A DNA stretch of 64,000 nt from Treponema socranskii subsp. socranskii VPI DR56BR1116 = ATCC 35536 (GTDB taxonomy: Bacteria > Spirochaetota > Spirochaetia > Treponematales > Treponemataceae). This document shows, piece by piece, positions 8,390-17,686 of this stretch (its first letter is position 1; every line of letters starts with the position of its first letter). Position numbers and translations under genes: made by a program. The notes beneath the pieces are model-generated. The model was given only the letters and a program-made list of their open reading frames with translations. It did no database searches and was not told the DNA's origin. The stretch lies in contig NZ_AVQI01000050.1 of NCBI RefSeq assembly GCF_000468115.1, forward strand, positions 124,001-188,000. The letters run 5' to 3'.

Positions 8390-9001
8390 TCACTTTTTTC
8401 CGATGCCGACAAGGTAAGTTTCAAACGATTCGGAACGGCACGCGGAGGGTTTAAATCCTTTCGCCGATTCGAACATGCCGCGCATCTTTTGCAGCAGCGC
8501 CTGTTGGCTGCCGTTTTGAAAAATCTTCACCGCCATATTGCCGCCGGCTTTCAGCATCGACTCGGCATACCACAGTGCCATATCGACCAACTGCTCCGAG
8601 CGAGCCGTATCGACGATGCGATTGCCCGTTGTAAGCGGGGCGGCGTCGCTCACGACGATATCGTAGGGTCCGAGCGATCCTATCTTTTCTCTGACCGCTT
8701 TTTCATTCAAATCGCCCTGAATAAAGGTTAAATTATCGCCCTTGACGTTTTTTGCAAGCTCGTTCAAATCGCATGAAACGATATGCCCTTCCCCGTTAAA
8801 CTTCCGCAGCAAAAACAGCGTCCAGCTGCCCGGTGATGCGCCCAAATCGAGGGCATTGCAGTTTTTCGGATTCGGAATAAAATCGAATTTTTCGTCGATC
8901 TCCTGCAGCTTGTATACCGACCGCGCGGGGTAGCCCTCGGAAAACGCTTTTTTCGACCAAAAATCCGGCTCCGCATAAGCCTTCGATTGTTTTGCAGACA
9001 T
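8390..9001 (-). CDS. rlmE: 23S rRNA (uridine-2'-O-)-methyltransferase RlmE
   Basis: A 203-residue FtsJ/RrmJ-family methyltransferase that in other bacteria 2'-O-methylates a uridine in the 23S rRNA A loop. The SAM motif LDLGASPGSW is at about 51-60. The K-D-K-E catalytic tetrad is visible as K31 (ARSVYKLQEID), D119 (SDAAP), K159 (VKIFQNG) and E194 (ESFETYLV). The length matches the family. A weak leader separates it from the NAD(P)HX repair gene upstream; no clear Shine-Dalgarno sequence precedes the start. Confidence 0.92.
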   Translation of the reverse strand: MSAKQSKAYAEPDFWSKKAFSEGYPARSVYKLQEIDEKFDFIPNPKNCNALDLGASPGSWTLFLLRKFNGEGHIVSCDLNELAKNVKGDNLTFIQGDLNEKAVREKIGSLGPYDIVVSDAAPLTTGNRIVDTARSEQLVDMALWYAESMLKAGGNMAVKIFQNGSQQALLQKMRGMFESAKGFKPSACRSESFETYLVGIGKK

Positions 9002-9113
9002 ATCATATAAATTTCGGCAAAAAGCGGATATTTCATGAGAGACGGTAAGCCGTTCTTACAGCTTTTCGACGTTTGCTTCGCCCTGTCCGTGCCGTGAGCC
9101 TTGCGCGCGGCAT

Positions 9114-10697
9114 TCACACCGGCTGCGATTCGTTCATCAAGTTTCCGACGGCATCGATCAATTTCAACGGCGTCAAATTGTACGAGCATGGAAAGCGTTG
9201 AGATGCGATGCCGTGTGCGAGGACTGCCGTAAGGGCCGCATCTTGGGCGCCGTATCGCTCGGCGAGCAGCGCGCAGATGAGACCTGCAAGCACGTCGCCG
9301 CTTCCGGCTTTTGCGAGACTTTGATTTCCTTCGACGCTTACAAATACGCCGCGCTCCGACGCGATTACCGTATTCGCGCCTTTGAGCACGAGCACGATAT
9401 GCGGAAAGCGCGCGGAAAATTTTTTGACGATTTCGATCCTGTCGTCCGCAAGCTGTCCGATCGTATAATCGCCGAGCGCACATAACTTCAAAAGCGATTG
9501 AAATTCTTTCGGATGAGGTGTCAGTATAACCCTCGTGCGGCGCTTCGAAAGCACATCGAGCAGTTTTACAATATCGCCGTAATAAAATGCGTCGGCGTCG
9601 AGCACGATACCGGCACCTTTGTACGCTTCGAGCTTTGCGCATACGTTTTGAAAGGCTTCCGCCCGACCGCGCCCGAATCCGCTTCCGAGTAAAATCGCAG
9701 TCGTGTTTTTCGGAAAGGATTGTGCGATCATCAAATCCGGCGGCAATTTAAATCGAGATGTCGCTTTCTCTTCCGTTTCGATGAGCGTCGCAAGCCCCGC
9801 ACCGAAACCGAGCGCCGCGCTTCCTGCGATAATCGCAGCTCCGGCTTTTTCTCCTGCAGCGATCGCAGCGTGTCCGAAGTTTCCTTTGTGTACAGATTTT
9901 TTTGTCCGCACGGGAAGACGCATATCGTCCGCTTCGAGAAGGTATAGGTCGGCTGCGGCATCCTCTTCAAATACGAGAGCGCTTACGCCGATACCGTATT
10001 TTTTAATAATTCCGCAAAAGTCCTTAGCCGCGTCTCCGAAATACGCCGCTTTGAGCGCACCCATCGAAACCGTTACGTCGGCATTGAACGCAAGCGGCCT
10101 ATGTTTGTATTCGGTCGAAACCGCGCCGCGCTTGTCGATGCCGCTCGGTATGTCGCACGCAATGCGAAAACACGAAGCATTATTGATTTTATCGATAAGA
10201 GCGGAAACGTCGAGCCTGAGCGTTCCGTGAAAACCGGTACCGTATAGACAGTCGACGACGATCGCAACCGATGTAAGCAGCTTGAAAAATGCCGGTCGGC
10301 TTACCGGTTTTATACCGGCTGCAAGCGCCGCATCCCGCTCCCGTTTGCAGTTTTCCGTTTTCGCGTCACAAGCGGCGTACACCGCAGCGGGAATATCGCC
10401 TGCGAGCCTGCGGGCAAGCGCATAACCGTCGGCACCGTTGTTGCCGCTTCCGCACACGATAAGCACATCGTTCGAAGATACTGTCCCGCGATGTGCAGCA
10501 CTTGATGTGCTCGGCCGTTCCGTTCGATACACCGGCCGTTTTTCGTAAGCCCGTACGGCATTTCGATCATAGAGGGCTTTCCGTACTTCACTTTCAAGCG
10601 CGCTTGCCGCGTTTTCTATCATCACGTCTTCGGTGATGCCGAAAACTTTATGCATGCGCTTTTCAAGCTCTTTTACATCGATAAAAACCTTTTGCAT
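9114..10697 (-). CDS. nnr: Bifunctional NAD(P)H-hydrate epimerase / ADP-dependent NAD(P)H-hydrate dehydratase
   Basis: A 527-residue fusion enzyme that repairs hydrated NAD(P)H. The N-terminal half (about 1-215) is a YjeF_N epimerase domain with a GSGNNGADG motif and a VDCLYGTGFHG stretch. The C-terminal half (about 235-520) is a ribokinase-like dehydratase domain with LGSGFGRG, LTPHPKEF and AGSGDVLAGLI. The start at 10695-10697 was chosen for the GGGAG ribosome binding site upstream; an extension to 10724 is less likely. One insertion between about residues 55 and 75 is Ser/Thr/Arg-rich and poorly conserved in appearance. Confidence 0.92.
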   Translation of the reverse strand: MQKVFIDVKELEKRMHKVFGITEDVMIENAASALESEVRKALYDRNAVRAYEKRPVYRTERPSTSSAAHRGTVSSNDVLIVCGSGNNGADGYALARRLAGDIPAAVYAACDAKTENCKRERDAALAAGIKPVSRPAFFKLLTSVAIVVDCLYGTGFHGTLRLDVSALIDKINNASCFRIACDIPSGIDKRGAVSTEYKHRPLAFNADVTVSMGALKAAYFGDAAKDFCGIIKKYGIGVSALVFEEDAAADLYLLEADDMRLPVRTKKSVHKGNFGHAAIAAGEKAGAAIIAGSAALGFGAGLATLIETEEKATSRFKLPPDLMIAQSFPKNTTAILLGSGFGRGRAEAFQNVCAKLEAYKGAGIVLDADAFYYGDIVKLLDVLSKRRTRVILTPHPKEFQSLLKLCALGDYTIGQLADDRIEIVKKFSARFPHIVLVLKGANTVIASERGVFVSVEGNQSLAKAGSGDVLAGLICALLAERYGAQDAALTAVLAHGIASQRFPCSYNLTPLKLIDAVGNLMNESQPV

Positions 10698-10770
10698 ATT
10701 CGCACTCCCGCAAGCCGGCGGCACCGATTATATTATTAATCAATAATCATTCTGAAAAATCGTCTTGCAC

Positions 10771-11316
10771 TCATTTTTGCTTTTTAAAAATCGTCGGCTC
10801 GGAAAAATCGTGACCGTCTTTGTCGGTCGGAATATGCGAACAGCGAAGTGTAAGCGTACCGTTCGTTTCATCAAACGAATATAAAATCCGCCACGTCTTT
10901 TCGTCGTCGGATTCGCTCTTTGAATACCCCGTATCCGTCCCCGATTTTTCGACGGTAAAAACGATGAGCGCCTGCGTCGCCGAATACGTTCCCTTCCAAT
11001 ATCGGATATCGAGTGCCGCCTTTTGCATAATCGTCATCATCTTATCTTCGTTGATTTCGATCGTCGTCGTTTCGCTCGTCCCCTCGTATACCCACGTACC
11101 GTAATATTTCGGAGTAAGCGAATTCTGTATATCTTCTCCGATTCTTTTGCCGGTTTCGCCCATCGCTTTGCCGAAGGATTTGAACGCGTCGGCGGATTTT
11201 TTACCGAACTCTTTCCATTCCCGTTTTACGGAAGAATCCGAATCGGCTGCGACCGGCAAGCCAATGACAAACAACGGCACGATGACCGCAATTTTAATAA
11301 TTTTAGATAAACGCAT
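10771..11316 (-). CDS. Exported lipocalin-like hypothetical protein
   Basis: A 181-residue protein with a signal peptide (hydrophobic stretch at about 7-20, probable cleavage near VAAD). An amphipathic segment (about 27-65) follows, with repeated charged and Gly residues. The C-terminal domain of about 110 residues starts with YYGTWVYEG and is rich in beta strands, like small lipocalin-type or DUF-type beta barrels. I do not recognise a specific family. A good ribosome binding site (GGAGG) precedes the ATG. It lies 12 bases downstream of uppP, so the two are likely co-transcribed; its role in the periplasm is unknown. Confidence 0.7.
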   Translation of the reverse strand: MRLSKIIKIAVIVPLFVIGLPVAADSDSSVKREWKEFGKKSADAFKSFGKAMGETGKRIGEDIQNSLTPKYYGTWVYEGTSETTTIEINEDKMMTIMQKAALDIRYWKGTYSATQALIVFTVEKSGTDTGYSKSESDDEKTWRILYSFDETNGTLTLRCSHIPTDKDGHDFSEPTIFKKQK

Positions 11317-11328
11317 AATTGCCTCCGC

Positions 11329-12171
11329 TTATTTAAAAAATAACAATCCCGCTATGCCGAGCGGAATCAGATAGCACGCAAACCATCCGAGTTTTCCTTT
11401 TTTAATAATTTTCATGAGAATCGACAGGGACGCATAGCCGACGACGAAAGAGGCTGCGCAGCCGACTACAATCGGCAATACCCCGATCGATTCCGACATT
11501 GTATCGAAGTCTTTAAGCTCGAGGATAAAAGCACCGAGGATCGCCGGAATCGAAACGATAAACGAAAACTCACCCGCATCCGCACGACCGACGCCGGAAA
11601 GCAATCCGCCTGCGATCGTAGAGCCGCTCCTCGAAATGCCGGGCAGCGTTCCGATACCTTGAGCCGCTCCGACGATGAGCGCCTGTTTCCACGAAACGCC
11701 GGTTGATTCTTTTACGCCCTCTTTCTTTTTGCTCGCATATTGAGAAAAAAGCAAAATGAGCGCAGTAACTATAAAGAGCGCGCACACGAATCGTATCGAA
11801 AGCGACGGCAGCATTTTTTCCGCAGCGATGCCGATAATACCCGTCACAAGCGTTGCAACGATGACGGCGGTAACCGTTTTGCGGGAAGCTTCATCGTTTT
11901 TCGTCAAACCGCTTTCGCCCGAAATACCGGGAACGACGGGACGCCGCGCGATCATCCTACCGAGCGCGCAAAAAAGTTTCAAAATGCTGCGTCTGAAATA
12001 AAGCACAACGGCAGCGAGTGTTGCAAGATGCAAAAATACATCGAATAAAAGCGGCACATCGCCGAGCGAAAACAGATGCTGCGCGACGGCAAGATGACCG
12101 GAAGAGGAAACCGGTAAAAATTCCGTTACGCCCTGAAGCGCACCGAGTAAAAAGCTTTGTAAAATCGTCAT
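11329..12171 (-). CDS. uppP: Undecaprenyl-diphosphatase UppP (BacA)
   Basis: A 280-residue polytopic inner-membrane enzyme that dephosphorylates undecaprenyl pyrophosphate to recycle the lipid carrier for cell-wall synthesis. Both family motifs are present: GALQGVTEFLPVSSSGHL near the N-terminus and GTLPGISRSGSTIAGG in the second half, supplying the glutamate, serine and arginine of the active site. The start at 12169-12171 fits the family N-terminus; a promoter with its -10 box 6 bases upstream suggests the ATG is also the 5' end of the mRNA. The longer in-frame start at 12285 has no homology. Confidence 0.93.
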   Translation of the reverse strand: MTILQSFLLGALQGVTEFLPVSSSGHLAVAQHLFSLGDVPLLFDVFLHLATLAAVVLYFRRSILKLFCALGRMIARRPVVPGISGESGLTKNDEASRKTVTAVIVATLVTGIIGIAAEKMLPSLSIRFVCALFIVTALILLFSQYASKKKEGVKESTGVSWKQALIVGAAQGIGTLPGISRSGSTIAGGLLSGVGRADAGEFSFIVSIPAILGAFILELKDFDTMSESIGVLPIVVGCAASFVVGYASLSILMKIIKKGKLGWFACYLIPLGIAGLLFFK

Positions 12172-12177
12172 AAATCC

Positions 12178-12206
12178 ATCATAACAAAAGAGAGGAAAGA
12201 TGTCAT
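12178..12206 (-). promoter_or_regulatory. Promoter of uppP
   Basis: Minus strand: ATGACA, 17 bases, TATGAT, six bases, ATG. The -35 box matches five of six consensus bases and the -10 box five of six. Confidence 0.6.
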
Positions 12207-12278
12207 GAGCGATATCGACGATACACGGTGACGACACGGAAAAAGCGCGTGTTTTCGTCTCGCCGTACATCGCGTGCA

Positions 12279-12307
12279 TTGTCACCGCTGTAAAAATGCA
12301 CTACAAT
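12279..12307 (+). promoter_or_regulatory. Promoter of the M50 protease gene
   Basis: Plus strand: TTGTCA (12279-12284), 17 bases, TACAAT (12302-12307), seven bases, ATG at 12315. The in-frame ATG at 12306 lies inside the -10 box, which argues against it as the start. Confidence 0.6.
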
Positions 12308-12314
12308 GCTTCGT

Positions 12315-12950
12315 ATGCATTTTGACATCATCGATACCCTGTATTCCCTGCCCGGAATCGCCATCGGGCTCACGCTGCACGAATACTGCCACGCACTCGC
12401 CGCGTACAAGCTCGGAGACGGGACGGCAAAAGCGGACGGAAGGCTCACCTTCGATCCGATCAAACACATCGACCCGATCGGTTTTTTGTTTATCGTCATC
12501 GCGGGTTTCGGCTGGGCAAAACCCGTTTCCTTCGACCCGCGGAATTTGGCGCATCCGAGACGGGACAGAGTCATCATCGCGCTTGCGGGCCCGCTGTCGA
12601 ATCTTGCGCTCGGTATCGTCTCTCTTTTTATTGTAAAATTGTTCAGTCTTGCGGGCATTCACATTTCGTCTTTGCCGCTGTTCGCCGTGTATCGAACCGT
12701 TTTTTACGTGATCCTGTATACGGCGACGATCAATCTCGGATTGTTTATTTTCAATATTTTGCCCATCCCGCCGCTCGACGGCAGTCACGTATTTTTTTCG
12801 GGGATGAACCTCAGCAAAGAAAAAGAAGCGCGCTTTATGCAATGGGGCACTTTCGCTTTGTTCGCCCTCATCGCAGCCGAGCGGGCGACAGGCATCGACT
12901 TTATTCCTATCGGCGCCTTTGTCAATAAAGTCGTATCGTTGGTGTTGTGA
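12315..12950 (+). CDS. Site-2-type (M50 family) membrane metalloprotease
   Basis: A 211-residue polytopic membrane protein of the M50B / Rip-like group. The zinc motif HEYCH is at about residues 22-26 in the first membrane helix, and the second metal-ligand motif appears as NILPIPPLDGSHV, giving the aspartate. No PDZ domain is present, as in the short YwhC-like subgroup. Such proteins cleave membrane-spanning substrates, but the substrate here is unknown. A strong promoter lies with its -10 seven bases before the ATG and no ribosome binding site is seen. It is divergent from uppP. Confidence 0.87.
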   Translation: MHFDIIDTLYSLPGIAIGLTLHEYCHALAAYKLGDGTAKADGRLTFDPIKHIDPIGFLFIVIAGFGWAKPVSFDPRNLAHPRRDRVIIALAGPLSNLALGIVSLFIVKLFSLAGIHISSLPLFAVYRTVFYVILYTATINLGLFIFNILPIPPLDGSHVFFSGMNLSKEKEARFMQWGTFALFALIAAERATGIDFIPIGAFVNKVVSLVL

Positions 12951-13120
12951 GCCGTATATTGCAAACTATCCGACGGAACGCTTTTGCGCTGCAACGCGGA
13001 TATTTTGTCCTGTAAAACACAGTAATAATACAAGTGTTTTATTCTTCATTTTATCCTGTACGTACATCGTGCGATACGTTTTCTTTTAGCTTGCCTATAA
13101 ACGGGTACGGCAGCGCTTTA

Positions 13121-13157
13121 GAAACCGTCCAAAAAACTTCAGCTTTCGGACAGTTTC
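13121..13157. terminator. Hairpin between the M50 gene and the broken SH3 gene
   Basis: Arms GAAAC-C-GTCC (13121-13130) and GGAC-A-GTTTC (13148-13157) pair with one mismatch, flanked inside by A and T runs. It lies between two convergent genes, so it could terminate both. Its shape resembles the dispersed 40-bp hairpins, but its sequence differs. Confidence 0.4.
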
Positions 13158-13182
13158 TTTGATCTACCGGTATTTTCGGCAC

Positions 13183-14224
13183 CTACTCTAAATATCCCCC
13201 GAATAGCCAACCGACGGTATCGGGGCTGATATCTTTTCCCGTTACTTTTTTAGCTCCGTCTAAAAACTTTACTTTTACCCAATTGCTCTCTATGTTATCG
13301 ATTGTTTGCTTTTTGCCGACTTTTATTATTTGTACACGCGAGCCGGTAGCAGCTTTCAGCATCGGAGTTCCTTTTTCCATCGACGGATCGGCACGTAATA
13401 CGGCCGGAATTTTTACAGCCATTATTTGATTTTTAGATTTTACCTGAACTTTTTTTATTTTTTCAGACCCGCCGATATTCGCTTGCACCTTGTCTTTACC
13501 GGCGGTTGCTTTATCGGGGCTCGTGTTTTTTCGTAGGAATTAACGGTTCCGACATTATGATTTTGTCGCCGTAATCCGAAGTGCCGTCGGCGTGGCGGGG
13601 CCAAGTAACTTTTGAAAGATCGCAAGTATTATTTTTTATTAAGTTTTCATATTCTTTAAGGGTTGCTTCATTTATCCTGCAGAATGTATGAATAAACACG
13701 TCATCGATATAAAAATCAAGATAATCCCCGTCAAATTTTAACATAAATATATAATCTTTATTTTTCTCAATTTTCGGTAACTTAATAATAAATCTATTTA
13801 TGTCATCTATATCATCGCAAATCACGTCCAGTAATATGATATTGTCATAAGATTTAAGATTTTGTATAGTAAAAAAACCTTCAGCAAGGTCTCCAATGTG
13901 GATACATCTGCTTCTTTTAATTTCTTGGTAGTTTTCATATATTTTATCTTCAAAAAACTTAATTTCAAAATCAATATAGTATAAATCTCTCCAATAATAT
14001 TCTACCAAATCTTCAGCATGCTCATCTATCCAATAATAATTAGTTTCTATCAAAGGAAGTTTTGCAATTAAAGTGTCTCGATCATGTGAACGTATTACAG
14101 AAAAATACTCTTCCAAAACCCATTCTTTTCCATTTAAATTTTGCCAAATATCGGAGCCATACAACTCCGTTAAACTTATTAATAATAGTAAAAATGAAAA
14201 AAGTTTTATTTTAAATCCGTGCAT
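13183..14224 (-). pseudogene. SH3-domain exported protein, broken by a frameshift
   Basis: The N-terminal part (14224 to 13511) encodes a signal peptide and a domain ending CDLSKVTWPRHADGTSDY, closely matching the intact neighbour at 14410-15381. It stops early at 13511-13513. The C-terminal SH3b-like domain follows in another frame (13488 to 13183, SRVQIIKVGKKQTIDN and TVGWLFGGYLE). Removing one base from an A6 run (T6 at 13526-13531 on the plus strand) joins the two into one full-length reading frame with a plausible linker. The gene is either a recent pseudogene, a phase-variable gene, or a sequencing error. The start at 14222-14224 has a GGAT-type site upstream. Codon use is AT-rich. Confidence 0.75.
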
Positions 14225-14409
14225 TTTTATCCTTTTCTCCTTTATAGTTAATGGATTTCTTAAATATTTCAATCTTCCGTTATTTGATTCTGCTGATTGT
14301 CTAATAGTATATTGCTGTTCCTTTGTCTCCCCTCAGATCTAACCCCTCATGATGAAATTGATACCGCGCTTTCAAATAGTTTCCGGCAGCAAGATAATTT
14401 CACCCTCTT

Positions 14410-15381
14410 CTATCGCTCAGCCAAATACCTCCCAAAGCACCAGCCCGTTGTCCCCGCGGCAATAGCTTTCCCGTCCCTGTCTTTCGCACCCGCCTGAACT
14501 TCCACTTGCACCCAGTTGCTTGTAATGCCGTCGATGGTTGCCTGTTTTCCAAGTGTTAGAATTTTTACCTTTGTACCGGTAGACATCACGGCGAGGACGG
14601 AAGTGGTTGCCGCTTCCCCGCTTCGGAGTTTGAGGTTTTCTTTGACAGTCATAGTTTTGTTTGAGGCGACGTTGGTAGTTTGAGTAGATGAAATTGCCGC
14701 CGGCTTAGTTGGTGTGTGTGCTTTTTTACTGCCGTCGTAGTCGCATGTGCCGTCGGCATGGCGGGGCCAAGTAACGCGGGAGAGGTCGCAGGTATTCGTT
14801 TGAATTAGATTATTGTATTGATTCAATGTTTCATTATCCACTTTACAAAAGGTATCATAATAGTCAGTTAAATTATTGAGATAAACTTCAAGATAATCTC
14901 CGGCAAACCGTAAAATTATCGTACATTCATCTTCCTGTATCGGCCAACTTGAAAAAGGTGATTTATTTTCATTTTTTTTGCAGTTGAACGTTTTTACAAC
15001 ATTTATATAAAAACATCCGTTTTCATAGTTGATTTTATTCATGTAGAATGATAATAAATCTAATTCTTTCCCCCAAGTTACGCATAAATTATCTTGGTCA
15101 CGATATAAATCTTTTATAATGCAAAAAGTAGAAAAACAGTCCTGCTCATCCCATTGTATGGTTTTCTCTTCTAATTCATGATAAAATGTTAAAGCTTCAA
15201 TATTAGCAAAATATTTCTTTATACTTTCTTTGTTTTCAGTATGCAGTATTTTAAGGCATTTTTCCGGAATCCAGAAAGAATCATTCTTTTCAAGAATCCT
15301 ATCATATAAACTTTTCTTAGGAGAAGCAAAAGTATTTAAACTTATACAAATCAAAACTATGTAAAGTAATTTTTTTTTCAT
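14410..15381 (-). CDS. Exported protein with C-terminal bacterial SH3 domain
   Basis: A 323-residue protein with a signal peptide (about residues 1-19), an N-terminal domain of some 190 residues ending in TWPRHADGTCDY, a Thr/Ser/Ala-rich linker, and a C-terminal SH3b-like domain (about 245-320) with ENLKLRSGEA, GTKVKILTLGKQATIDG and GTTGWCFGRYL. SH3b domains bind cell-wall peptides or protein ligands in the periplasm. The N-terminal domain is of no family I recognise. A frameshifted paralogue lies directly downstream, so the two arose by tandem duplication. The N-terminal half is notably AT-rich while the SH3 part is not. Confidence 0.75.
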   Translation of the reverse strand: MKKKLLYIVLICISLNTFASPKKSLYDRILEKNDSFWIPEKCLKILHTENKESIKKYFANIEALTFYHELEEKTIQWDEQDCFSTFCIIKDLYRDQDNLCVTWGKELDLLSFYMNKINYENGCFYINVVKTFNCKKNENKSPFSSWPIQEDECTIILRFAGDYLEVYLNNLTDYYDTFCKVDNETLNQYNNLIQTNTCDLSRVTWPRHADGTCDYDGSKKAHTPTKPAAISSTQTTNVASNKTMTVKENLKLRSGEAATTSVLAVMSTGTKVKILTLGKQATIDGITSNWVQVEVQAGAKDRDGKAIAAGTTGWCFGRYLAER

Positions 15382-15470
15382 GGTATAACATGTCCTTCTT
15401 TACAAGTTCTGCCGGTTACAGGAATAATAGTATGTTCATCGATTATTACAATTTTTTTGAAAATGCGATG

Positions 15471-15501
15471 TTGTAACTCGCGATAATACAGCGAGTTACA
15501 A
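15471..15501. repeat. Perfect inverted repeat upstream of the SH3 gene
   Basis: Arms TTGTAACTCGC (15471-15481) and GCGAGTTACAA (15491-15501) form an 11-bp perfect stem with a 9-base loop. It lies between the 3' end of the TIGR03545 gene and the start of the SH3 gene. It could be an operator or a terminator; there is no U-tract on either side. Confidence 0.5.
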
Positions 15502-15563
15502 CTCATCAGTGTCTCGAAAAAATCGTTAAAGGTGAGTTTTTCGAGATGCCCAAATGTATTGTC

Positions 15564-17684
15564 CTACCTTCCGAACAATCCTTTGAGTGCGCCGGCGGCT
15601 TTTTGTACGGCGTCGCTTCCGGCTTGGCCTGCGAGCTGTTTGAGTATGTCCCGCTGCGCTTTTTCGAGCGCGGCGTTCATATCGCCGAAGTTCGCTTCCT
15701 GCAGTTTGATGCCGTTTTGAATATCCGTAAGCTTTGCGATTTCAGCTGAGACGCCGCCCGTCTTTTCGGCAAGCAGTTCGTTTACTTTTTCGCGCGCGGA
15801 AGCGGTGAGCGACGTCAATTCCGAAGCGAGCATGCTTTGGAAAATTTCGGCAAATCGTTCGGCCGCGTCCGTGTCGATCGACAGCACAATGCCCGATTCG
15901 AGCGCATAGCCTGCGGTAAAGCCGACTTTGAGCGCGGTAAACCGTTCCGTCGCTTTGCGGTAGATTTCGTATACGGGAGCGGGTTCGAAAGACGGAGTCG
16001 CGATTTTCATACCGCGCATATCGAGGGCACCCTGCACGCGAAAGCTTCCGTCGTCATCGCCGAGTACGGTACACGAAAGGGCGGACGAGCGTGCGGCAAG
16101 CGAATACGCGTCGTCGATTTTCAGCGAAAGCGGAAAACCCGATCCGCTGTACTTTGCGGACAAAAGCGGATTATCCGTTTTGCGTCTCCCGTCGATAACG
16201 GCGCTTATCGCGTTGTCGATTCCTTTAACGGCGAAAGCGGCGGAAAGCTCTGCGGGCTTTCCGCGCTTGTCGGGATCGCTTGAAACTTCTTTTGCCGACA
16301 CGCTCCAGTTTGCACCCGAACCGTACGCGTTTTCGATTAAAAACTTCGGAACGGTATCGTTTTTATAATAGATATCCGTACCCTTCATGCGTCGTGAAAC
16401 TTTTTTCGCTTTCTTTTTTGCAGGCTTCGGAGCAGCTTTGCTTTTAAATTGAAGCGCCGTATCGATCCCTTTTTGCACGTAGGGATAATACGTGCCGAAC
16501 AAATTGTACATAAACGCCGTGAGCACTTTGTTGAAGACGCCGCCGATGCCGTCGTTTTTGAGCGTTTTGAATTTGGCGATCTCTTTGTCGATGAGCGCTT
16601 TGTCGGACGCGATCGCAGCCCCGATTTCTTTCGAAAGCCGCTCGGCCGTTTCGGTATCGCTTTTGAAGTCCGCGGCAATTTTTTCAGTCTGCGTTTTTAT
16701 GTTTTTTCCCTGCACGACGGCGGCGTTGATCGCATCGAGCGCTTCTTTTAATTTTACGGGATCTTTTACGCCCGCCCAATCGGTTTTGATAAGAGTATCG
16801 ACGGAACTTGAAAATTCGCGAATCGATTTTTCCATCGACTGGGGCGTATCCTTCCACTTTGCGACCGTCTCTTCGATCGCGGTCTTTGTGCTTTCCGCCA
16901 TCGCCGGAGATTTCAAATTGCTTTCAACGTTTTCAATAATCGTTTGAGGATTGTATTCGGCAAAAGTGTCGGAAAGCGTTTTTTGTACGTCGGCAAGGAG
17001 CGCCTTTTGCATGTCGGCGATGCGGCTTTCGTTTTGTTTTTCTTCGCGCTTTTGTTTTATCGGAATATAGCCGGACGTTTTCCGTTCGGTACCGATGAGC
17101 ACGTCCGCGACGGTGATGTTTTCCGCGTCGAATTTGCCGCACAGCAGTTCGGTCAAATTGAAATCGAACGTGATTTCCCCGACTTGAAAGATGTTTTTCA
17201 TCACATCGTTTTTGTTTGCCTGCTGCAAATCTTTTATCGTAAGCTTTGCGCCGAATATTTGAAAATCGAGGTAGCCGATGTCGGTTTTTGCTTGGAAAGC
17301 GCTTTGCATTCCCGCGACGATCGCGCGCTTTACGATGATGTTTTTAAACATACCGACAACGACGCAAACGGCGACTATGGCGCCGACGAGGGCCGCAAGC
17401 GGGATAAGCTTGATGCCGAATTTCTGCTGCCGTATTTCTTTTGCGATAGTTTTAAGGCGGATAAAATCCGCTTTGACGATTTCCGAATTTTTCGGGATGC
17501 GCACACTGTCCGTTTTATCCGCATCGGCGGTAAAATAATTATTAATAAATTCTTTATCCGCCGCTACGTATATTTTTTTCAGTATTTTCTTTTCGAATTG
17601 TTTTCGCGTATAAGATTTTTTTAACAATCCGGGAAGTTTTTTTGCGGGAACGGTTTTTTGCGTTTTAGCGACTGTCGTTTTCAT
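15564..17684 (-). CDS. TIGR03545-family membrane-anchored protein
   Basis: A 706-residue protein of the uncharacterised TIGR03545 family, known from outer-membrane bacteria and usually paired with TIGR03546, as here. It has a cytoplasmic N-terminus of about 105 residues, one membrane helix (about 108-130), and a large periplasmic part. Directly after the helix, IGYLDFQIFGAKLTIKDLQ and similar strands resemble the start of AsmA-like proteins, which I offer as inference. A long coiled-coil region follows (about 250-410), then a further beta-rich domain. The start at 17682-17684, two bases after the partner gene's stop, fits translational coupling; the extension to 17795 overlaps the partner. 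Confidence 0.8.
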   Translation of the reverse strand: MKTTVAKTQKTVPAKKLPGLLKKSYTRKQFEKKILKKIYVAADKEFINNYFTADADKTDSVRIPKNSEIVKADFIRLKTIAKEIRQQKFGIKLIPLAALVGAIVAVCVVVGMFKNIIVKRAIVAGMQSAFQAKTDIGYLDFQIFGAKLTIKDLQQANKNDVMKNIFQVGEITFDFNLTELLCGKFDAENITVADVLIGTERKTSGYIPIKQKREEKQNESRIADMQKALLADVQKTLSDTFAEYNPQTIIENVESNLKSPAMAESTKTAIEETVAKWKDTPQSMEKSIREFSSSVDTLIKTDWAGVKDPVKLKEALDAINAAVVQGKNIKTQTEKIAADFKSDTETAERLSKEIGAAIASDKALIDKEIAKFKTLKNDGIGGVFNKVLTAFMYNLFGTYYPYVQKGIDTALQFKSKAAPKPAKKKAKKVSRRMKGTDIYYKNDTVPKFLIENAYGSGANWSVSAKEVSSDPDKRGKPAELSAAFAVKGIDNAISAVIDGRRKTDNPLLSAKYSGSGFPLSLKIDDAYSLAARSSALSCTVLGDDDGSFRVQGALDMRGMKIATPSFEPAPVYEIYRKATERFTALKVGFTAGYALESGIVLSIDTDAAERFAEIFQSMLASELTSLTASAREKVNELLAEKTGGVSAEIAKLTDIQNGIKLQEANFGDMNAALEKAQRDILKQLAGQAGSDAVQKAAGALKGLFGR

Positions 17685-17686
17685 AC

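Noticed and set aside
12282-12842. 186-codon frame opposite the M50 protease
   Set aside because: It lies fully antisense to a gene with an intact zinc motif and good promoter, and its product is a random charged sequence.
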